20,119 bases of DNA from Paracoccaceae bacterium (lineage in GTDB: Bacteria > Pseudomonadota > Alphaproteobacteria > Rhodobacterales > Rhodobacteraceae): assembly GCA_021767525.1 (NCBI GenBank), contig JAASTF010000024.1, positions 1 through 20,119 on the forward strand, given 5' to 3'. The position numbers were made by a program, and so were the translations under genes. Shown one piece after another: positions 14,015-20,119 of the stretch (positions are counted from its first letter, which is position 1; every line of letters begins with the position of its first letter). The notes under the pieces are model-generated. The model was not told where the DNA came from. It saw only the letters and a list, made by a program, of their open reading frames with translations, and made no database searches.

Positions 14015-15580
14015 ATGGCCGAGCTCGCCACCCCCACACGCAAGCGCCGCGGCGGCGGTCGCGCCGGCAACGCCGCCCGGCGCGGCACTGCCGTGATCGA
14101 GCAGATGCCCTGGCGCATTCCCGTAAACACCGACCGCCCGACCGAGCCGCTGCCGCCCGAGGGCGTGGCCGCGATCCACGAGGCGGCGATGACGATCCTG
14201 GAAGAGATCGGAATCGAGATTCTGAACGCCGAGGCGCTGGGCATTCTGCGGCAGGCCGGTTGCACCATCGACGGCGAAAACGTGCGCATGGGCCGCGATT
14301 TCGTGATGGAGATGGTGGCCAAGTGCCCATCGGAATTTACCCTGACACCGCGCAACCCCGACCGGCAGATCACCATCGGCGGCAATCATATCCTGTTCGG
14401 CAATGTCTCGTCCCCGCCCAACTACTGGGACATGGAACTGGGTCGCAAGCTGCCCGGCACCCGCGAAATGTGCCAGAACCTGCTGAAGCTGACGCAGTAT
14501 TTCAACTGCATCCATTTCGCCGGTGGCTACCCGGTCGAGCCGGTGGATATCCACGCCAGCGTGCGGCACCTGGACGTGCTGTATGACAAGCTGACGCTGA
14601 CCGACAAGGTCATGCACGCCTACAGCCTGGGCCGCGAGCGGGTCGAGGACGTGATGGAGATGGTGCGCATTGGCGGCGGATGGAGCCACGAGGAATTCGA
14701 GGCCACCCCGCGGATGTACACCAACATCAACTCGACCTCGCCGCTGAAACATGACGAGCCGATGCTGGACGGCTGGATGCGGCTGGCGCGGCGGGGGCAG
14801 GGGTTGGTGGTCACGCCGTTCACGCTGGCCGGCGCCATGGCACCTGTGACGATGGCCGGCGCCGTGGCGCAATCGCTGGCCGAGGGGCTGTGCGCCATTG
14901 CGCTGGCGCAGTACATCAACCCCGGTGTGCCCTGCGTGATCGGCACCTTTACCAGCAATGTCGATATGAAATCGGGCGCGCCGGCCTTTGGCACGCCTGA
15001 ATACATGCGCTCGACCCAGATGACCGGGCAAATGGCGCGGTTTTACGGGCTGCCCATGCGCTCGTCGGGGGTGTGCGCGGCCAATGTGCCGGACGGGCAG
15101 GCGATGTGGGAAACCTCGAACAGCCTGTGGGCGGCGGTGCAATCGGGCACAAACATAGTCTATCACGCGGCCGGCTGGCTGGAGGGTGGGCTGATCGCGT
15201 CGCCCGAGAAGTTCGTGATGGATTGCGAGCTGTTGCAGCAGATCCAGCGCTATTTCGAACCGGCGATCTGGGACACCTCGGCCGATGGCCTGGCGCTGGA
15301 TGCGATCCGCGATGTGGGGCCGGGCGGGCATTTCTTCGGCACCCAGCACACGCAAGACCGCTATACCACCGCCTTCTACCAGCCGTTCCTGTCGGACTGG
15401 CACAATTACGAAGCATGGGAGGCCGCCGGCGCCGTCTGGACGCCCGAGCGCGCGCATCGCGTCTACAAGGACATCATCGGCAGCTTCGAGGCGCCGCCGC
15501 TGGACGACGCGATCCGCGACGAGCTGGCCGATTTCGTCGCCCGCCGCAAGGCCGAGGGCGGCGCCCCGACCGACTTTTAG
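14015..15580 (+). CDS. MttB-family (trimethylamine methyltransferase-like) corrinoid methyltransferase, non-pyrrolysine
   Basis: A 521-residue TIM-barrel protein of the MttB superfamily. These enzymes move a methyl group from a quaternary or tertiary amine to a corrinoid protein. Family-like stretches include IHEAAMTILEEIGIEIL, NYWDMELGRKLPGTREM, INSTSPLKHDEPMLDGW and VPDGQAMWETSNSLWAAVQSG. Archaeal MttB needs an in-frame amber codon read as pyrrolysine; here no TAG interrupts the frame, so the protein belongs with the non-Pyl members, some of which (MtgB-type) demethylate glycine betaine. The first about 35 residues are Arg/Gly/Ala-rich and poorly conserved. AGGAG at 14001-14005 lies 9 nt before ATG 14015 and decides the start. 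No corrinoid protein, reactivase or pyl gene is adjacent, so the substrate and methyl acceptor are unknown. Confidence 0.88.
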   Translation: MAELATPTRKRRGGGRAGNAARRGTAVIEQMPWRIPVNTDRPTEPLPPEGVAAIHEAAMTILEEIGIEILNAEALGILRQAGCTIDGENVRMGRDFVMEMVAKCPSEFTLTPRNPDRQITIGGNHILFGNVSSPPNYWDMELGRKLPGTREMCQNLLKLTQYFNCIHFAGGYPVEPVDIHASVRHLDVLYDKLTLTDKVMHAYSLGRERVEDVMEMVRIGGGWSHEEFEATPRMYTNINSTSPLKHDEPMLDGWMRLARRGQGLVVTPFTLAGAMAPVTMAGAVAQSLAEGLCAIALAQYINPGVPCVIGTFTSNVDMKSGAPAFGTPEYMRSTQMTGQMARFYGLPMRSSGVCAANVPDGQAMWETSNSLWAAVQSGTNIVYHAAGWLEGGLIASPEKFVMDCELLQQIQRYFEPAIWDTSADGLALDAIRDVGPGGHFFGTQHTQDRYTTAFYQPFLSDWHNYEAWEAAGAVWTPERAHRVYKDIIGSFEAPPLDDAIRDELADFVARRKAEGGAPTDF

Positions 15581-15597
15581 GGGCAGGAAAACCCCTA
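15578..15597 (+). terminator. hairpin overlapping the MttB-family stop codon
   Basis: Arms TAGGGG and CCCCTA with an 8-nt loop (CAGGAAAA). The left arm begins with the TAG stop codon itself. No U-tract follows. It could end or attenuate transcription before the H-NOX operon. Confidence 0.3.
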
Positions 15598-15673
15598 GAA
15601 TTGAATGTATTGAGAGATTGTTAACGGCCCGCTTCCTATCCTGTCCGGCAGACGAGTGGAAAGGATTGGGGCG

Positions 15674-16261
15674 ATGCACGGCCTGATAAACCGGGCAATC
15701 GAATGCTTTGTGCGCGATGCCTATGGCGATGATCGCTGGGCCGAGGTGACGCGCGCGGCGCATCTGGGCTTTGACGGATTCGAGGCGATGCTGCGCTATG
15801 ATCCGTCGCTGACCTGGCGGGTGCTGGACGCGATCACTGACACGCTGGGCAAGCCGCGCGACGACGTACTGGAAGATATCGGCACCTATCTTGTCTCGCA
15901 CCCCAATACCGAGGCGCTGCGCCGTCTTTTGCGCTTTGGCGGGGTCGATTTCGTCGATTTCCTGCATTCCCTGGACGAGCTGCCGGAACGGGCGCGGCTT
16001 GCGGTGGACGACCTCGATCTGCCGCGGCTGGAGCTGCGCGACCATGCCGGCAACCAGTTCAGCCTGACGGTGCACGGCAGCTATCCCGGTTTCGGCCATG
16101 TGTTGGTGGGGGTTTTGCGGGCGATGGCAGACGATTACGGCGCGCTTGTCATCCTCGATCACCGCGGCAGTTCGGGCGGCACCGAGGAAATCTCGGTCGC
16201 GCTTGTCGAAACCGCCTATGCCGAGGGGCGCAGCTTTCACCTGGGCGCGCGGGCGGGCTGA
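15674..16261 (+). CDS. H-NOX-fold protein lacking heme-ligand residues
   Basis: A 195-residue protein of the heme NO/oxygen-binding (HNOB) family, normal length. It begins MHGLINRAIECFV, as H-NOX domains do. VLEDIGTYLV (65-74) and FGHVLVGVLRAMADDYG (140-156) match the family core. Aligning FLHSLDELPERAR (96-108) with the sGC beta1 pattern F-L-x-N-L-D-x-L-H places Pro104 where the proximal heme histidine should be; His98 falls on the non-ligand position. Aligning on the later G-x-x-x-V-x-G shows that the heme-propionate motif YxSxR is also gone (Val133, Gly135, Tyr137). Normal heme binding is therefore not expected. ATG 15674 is chosen as the family start; a GTG six codons upstream is possible. 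The cyclase gene begins 2 nt after the stop, so the pair is one operon. Confidence 0.85.
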   Translation: MHGLINRAIECFVRDAYGDDRWAEVTRAAHLGFDGFEAMLRYDPSLTWRVLDAITDTLGKPRDDVLEDIGTYLVSHPNTEALRRLLRFGGVDFVDFLHSLDELPERARLAVDDLDLPRLELRDHAGNQFSLTVHGSYPGFGHVLVGVLRAMADDYGALVILDHRGSSGGTEEISVALVETAYAEGRSFHLGARAG

Positions 16262-16263
16262 CG

Positions 16264-17271
16264 ATGGAGATTCAGGCCCTGATACCCGTGCTGAACGCGC
16301 TGTGCCCGATGCATCTTGTGCTGTCGGCGACGGGCCATGTTGCGCATGCGGGTGAAACCCTGCGCAAGCTGCGCCCGGCCGATCAGTTGGTGAATGCCCG
16401 TTTCCTCGAGCTGTTCGAGGTGCAGCGCCCGCGTGGCCTGTCGTCGATGCAGGATCTGCGCCGGGCCTCGGGCGCGCGGCTGCATCTGCAATTTCGCGAC
16501 GCGCCGCGCACCGGGTTCAAGGGCATCCTGGTGCCCTGGCAGGACGGGGCGGTGGTGAACCTGTCTTTCGGCATCTCGATCCTGGACGCGGTGCGCGATT
16601 ACGCCCTGACCAGCGCGGATTTCGCGGCCACCGACATGACGGTGGAAATGCTCTATCTGGTCGAGGCGAAATCCGCGGCGATGGAGGCCAGCCGCAAGCT
16701 GAACCAGCGCCTGCAGGTGGCCAAGATCGCCGCCGAAGAGCAGGCCTTCACCGACACGCTGACCGGCCTGAAAAACCGCCGCGCGCTGGATCACGTGCTG
16801 GATCGGCTTGGCGACAGTGGTGCCCCCTTCGCGCTGATGCATCTGGATCTCGATTACTTCAAATCGGTCAACGATACGCTGGGGCACGCGGCGGGCGATC
16901 ACGTGTTGCAACAGGTCGCCCGCATCCTGGTCGACGAAACCCGTGAGCAGGACACCATCGCGCGCGTCGGCGGCGATGAATTCGTATTGGTGCTGCACGG
17001 GCTGACCGATCCCGCGCGGCTGGATCGCATCGCCCGCCGCATCATCGAACGGCTGCAAACCCCGATTCCGTTCGAGGGCGACACCTGCCGCATCGCAGGC
17101 AGCATTGGCACCACCCATTCCGATCTCTATCGCCATCCCGACGTGGCCGCGATGATGGCCGATGCCGACGTGGCGCTATACGCCTCAAAACGCGAAGGCC
17201 GCGCCCGGCACACCGTGTTCGACCCCGAAAAAGGCACCGAAATCGCCATTCCAACGGTTGGCCAAAGCTAA
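16264..17271 (+). CDS. HNOBA-GGDEF diguanylate cyclase, H-NOX partner
   Basis: A 335-residue protein. Residues about 13-115 resemble the HNOBA (heme-NO-binding-associated, PAS-like) domain of soluble guanylate cyclase: CPMHLVLSATGHVAHAG at the start and FKGILVPWQDGAVVNLSFGIS around 85-105. A helical linker (about 118-160, YLVEAKSAAMEASRKLNQRLQ) matches the sGC coiled coil. The GGDEF domain begins at TDTLTGLKNRRALD; Asp195 and Asp197 of LDLDYFKSVND, GGDEF at 236-240 and the I-site R-x-x-D (227-230) are intact, so it should make c-di-GMP with product inhibition. It has no TM segment and is probably cytoplasmic. It lies 2 nt after the H-NOX-like gene. H-NOX/cyclase pairs are known in Rhodobacterales; the sGC-like linker suggests a direct complex. 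Confidence 0.87.
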   Translation: MEIQALIPVLNALCPMHLVLSATGHVAHAGETLRKLRPADQLVNARFLELFEVQRPRGLSSMQDLRRASGARLHLQFRDAPRTGFKGILVPWQDGAVVNLSFGISILDAVRDYALTSADFAATDMTVEMLYLVEAKSAAMEASRKLNQRLQVAKIAAEEQAFTDTLTGLKNRRALDHVLDRLGDSGAPFALMHLDLDYFKSVNDTLGHAAGDHVLQQVARILVDETREQDTIARVGGDEFVLVLHGLTDPARLDRIARRIIERLQTPIPFEGDTCRIAGSIGTTHSDLYRHPDVAAMMADADVALYASKREGRARHTVFDPEKGTEIAIPTVGQS

Positions 17272-17332
17272 TGACATCGCCATACGCGAAACGCGGCTTT
17301 TGGGTGAGGCAATGGGCAGTCTTGGGGGAAAG

Positions 17333-17407
17333 TGGCAGCCCGTAGGGGAATCGAACCCCTCTTTCCAGGTTGAAAACCTGGCGTCCTAACCGATAGACGA
17401 ACGGGCC
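17333..17407 (-). tRNA. tRNA-Glu (anticodon UUC)
   Basis: A complete cloverleaf on the minus strand: acceptor GGCCCGT pairing with ACGGGCT, anticodon stem CCAGG/CCTGG with loop TTTTCAA giving anticodon TTC, T-arm AGGGG-TTCGATT-CCCCT, discriminator G, and an encoded CCA at 17333-17335. The first acceptor pair is G-U. It reads GAA and GAG codons. A TTGCAC/TAAACA promoter lies upstream. Confidence 0.96.
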
Positions 17408-17424
17408 ACTCTTGGTGTGGGCGG

Positions 17425-17453
17425 TGTTTAGAAAATGCGGGGCCTGCGTGCAA
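17425..17453 (-). promoter_or_regulatory. possible tRNA-Glu promoter
   Basis: On the minus strand a -35 TTGCAC (17448-17453) is followed after 17 nt by TAAACA (17425-17430), a poor -10; TCTAAA just upstream is an alternative. It would start transcription about 10 nt before the tRNA 5' end. The 17408-17505 gap between tRNA and recJ holds nothing else convincing. Confidence 0.4.
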
Positions 17454-17505
17454 GTGGAAAAATGCAGCCGGTCACAGATTTTTCAGACAAATCGCGCGGG
17501 CCGTG

Positions 17506-19248
<1,743 letters not shown>

Positions 19249-19255
19249 GCCGGCC

Positions 19256-20119
19256 TTATTCGACCGGCGTGCGGTAGATCATGCGCCGGACCGAGCCCGT
19301 GCGCGAGCGCATCAGGATGGTTTCGGTTTCGACAAAGCCAGGGCTGCGCTTGATGCCCGACACGATCGAGCCATCGGTGACGCCGGTGGCGGCAAAGATC
19401 ACGTCGCCCGTCACCAGCTCGTCGCGGGTATAGACGCGGTCAAGATCGGTGATGCCGGCCTTGGCGGCGCGGGCCTTTTCGTCGTCGTTGCGGAACACCA
19501 GCCGGCCGAAGAACTGCCCGCCCATGCATTTCAGGGCCGAGGCCGCCAGAACGCCCTCGGGCGCGCCGCCGGTGCCCATGTAGATGTCGATGCCCGTTTT
19601 TTCGGCTTCGGCGCAGTGGATCACGCCGGCCACATCGCCATCGGTGATCAGCTTGATCGCGGCGCCGGTGCTGCGCACCTCGGCGATCATGTCCTGGTGG
19701 CGGGGGCGTTCCAGGATGCAGACGGTGATATCGCCGGGCTTGCAGCCCTTGGCCTTGGCCAGCGCCTCGACCCGTTCCTTGGCCGTCATGTCCAGCGACA
19801 CGACCCCGGGGGCATAGCCCGGGCCGATGGCCAGCTTGTCCATATAGGTGTCGGGCGCGTGCAGCAGGGTGCCGCGCGGCGCCATCGCGATGACGGTCAG
19901 CGCGTTGGGCATGGCCTTGGCGGTCAGGGTGGTGCCTTCCAACGGGTCCAGCGCGATATCGACGGCGGGGCCTGTGCCGCTGCCCACCTCTTCGCCGATA
20001 TACAGCATCGGTGCTTCGTCCCGCTCGCCCTCGCCGATGACGACGACGCCCTGGATATCCAGCAGGTTCAACTGGTCGCGCATGGCGTTGACGGCGGCCT
20101 GGTCGGCGGCCTTTTCATC
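19256..20119 (-). CDS. glpX: class II fructose-1,6-bisphosphatase (5' end outside window)
   Basis: The C-terminal 287 codons of GlpX; the frame stays open through 20119, so the N-terminus lies beyond the window. It hydrolyses fructose 1,6-bisphosphate to fructose 6-phosphate in gluconeogenesis and, in autotrophs, the Calvin cycle; some homologues also accept sedoheptulose bisphosphate. GVVVIGEGERDEAPML and DIALDPLEGTTL are the family's metal- and phosphate-binding signatures, and YMGTGGAPEGVLAASALKCMGG is the conserved substrate loop. The ATG at 20083 is internal, because upstream codons continue the conserved sequence (DEKAADQAAVNAM). recJ follows after 7 nt. Confidence 0.95.
   Translation of the reverse strand, partial: DEKAADQAAVNAMRDQLNLLDIQGVVVIGEGERDEAPMLYIGEEVGSGTGPAVDIALDPLEGTTLTAKAMPNALTVIAMAPRGTLLHAPDTYMDKLAIGPGYAPGVVSLDMTAKERVEALAKAKGCKPGDITVCILERPRHQDMIAEVRSTGAAIKLITDGDVAGVIHCAEAEKTGIDIYMGTGGAPEGVLAASALKCMGGQFFGRLVFRNDDEKARAAKAGITDLDRVYTRDELVTGDVIFAATGVTDGSIVSGIKRSPGFVETETILMRSRTGSVRRMIYRTPVE

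Noticed and set aside
15610..15626. FNR/NnrR-type box upstream of the H-NOX operon
   Set aside because: Only the left TTGA half-site is present; the right half does not match ATCAA or a palindrome.
13181..16240. 1019-codon minus-strand open frame
   Set aside because: It runs antisense across the HAD, MttB-family and H-NOX genes, has His/Arg/Gln-rich composition typical of antisense frames in high-GC DNA, and resembles no protein family.

Overview
The window comes from a high-GC alphaproteobacterium, most probably order Rhodobacterales. The evidence is the gene families and their lineage-typical neighbours: glpX-recJ, a DUF983 gene beside a NUDIX gene, DUF3572 divergent from a PleD-like cyclase, MttB-family methyltransferases without pyrrolysine, and an H-NOX gene paired with a diguanylate cyclase. 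An alphaproteobacterial-type SOS box (GTTC-N7-GTTC) agrees with this. It reads as ordinary, densely packed chromosome: no transposase, phage gene, integrase or CRISPR array was seen, and no gene-free stretch exceeds about 220 bp.

Layout. 1-2267 (minus): 5' part of metG, an MFS transporter, and an orphan ImuA-like RecA-fold gene under an SOS box. 2389-3887 (plus): a Tas-like aldo/keto reductase overlapping by one base with a small lipocalin-like lipoprotein. 3893-4753 (minus): an XRE regulator whose start abuts a perfect 18-bp palindrome. 4863-7447 (plus): a fatty acid desaturase, a DMT exporter and a methyltransferase. 7457-8577 (minus): NUDIX and DUF983. 8799-10870 (plus): an exported four-EF-hand protein, an ECF sigma factor, a one-TM putative anti-sigma factor and a periplasmic sensor-like protein. 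10889-12277 (minus): a PleD-like REC-REC-GGDEF cyclase, divergent from DUF3572. 12658-13113 (minus): MarR. 13217-15580 (plus): a HAD phosphatase and an MttB-family methyltransferase. 15674-17271 (plus): H-NOX-like protein and HNOBA-GGDEF cyclase. 17333-20119 (minus): tRNA-Glu, recJ and glpX (5' end off the window).

How the genes work together. The most interesting part is 15674-17271. An H-NOX-fold protein is followed after 2 nt by a cyclase whose N-terminal half resembles the HNOBA/PAS plus coiled-coil linker of animal soluble guanylate cyclase, but whose output is GGDEF (c-di-GMP). By my alignment the H-NOX partner has lost the proximal heme histidine (Pro104) and the YxSxR heme-propionate motif, so it looks heme-free while keeping the fold. 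The second cyclase (10889-12277) has an intact GGEEF and I-site but a first receiver domain without the phospho-accepting aspartate (Thr53). Both c-di-GMP synthases here therefore seem to have lost the textbook input chemistry. A third regulatory module, 8799-10870, resembles CnrYXH-type metal-sensing sigma systems, but its sensor-like protein has almost no metal ligands and an exported EF-hand protein sits upstream.

All identifications come from reading the translations and recalling family features; no database search was run.
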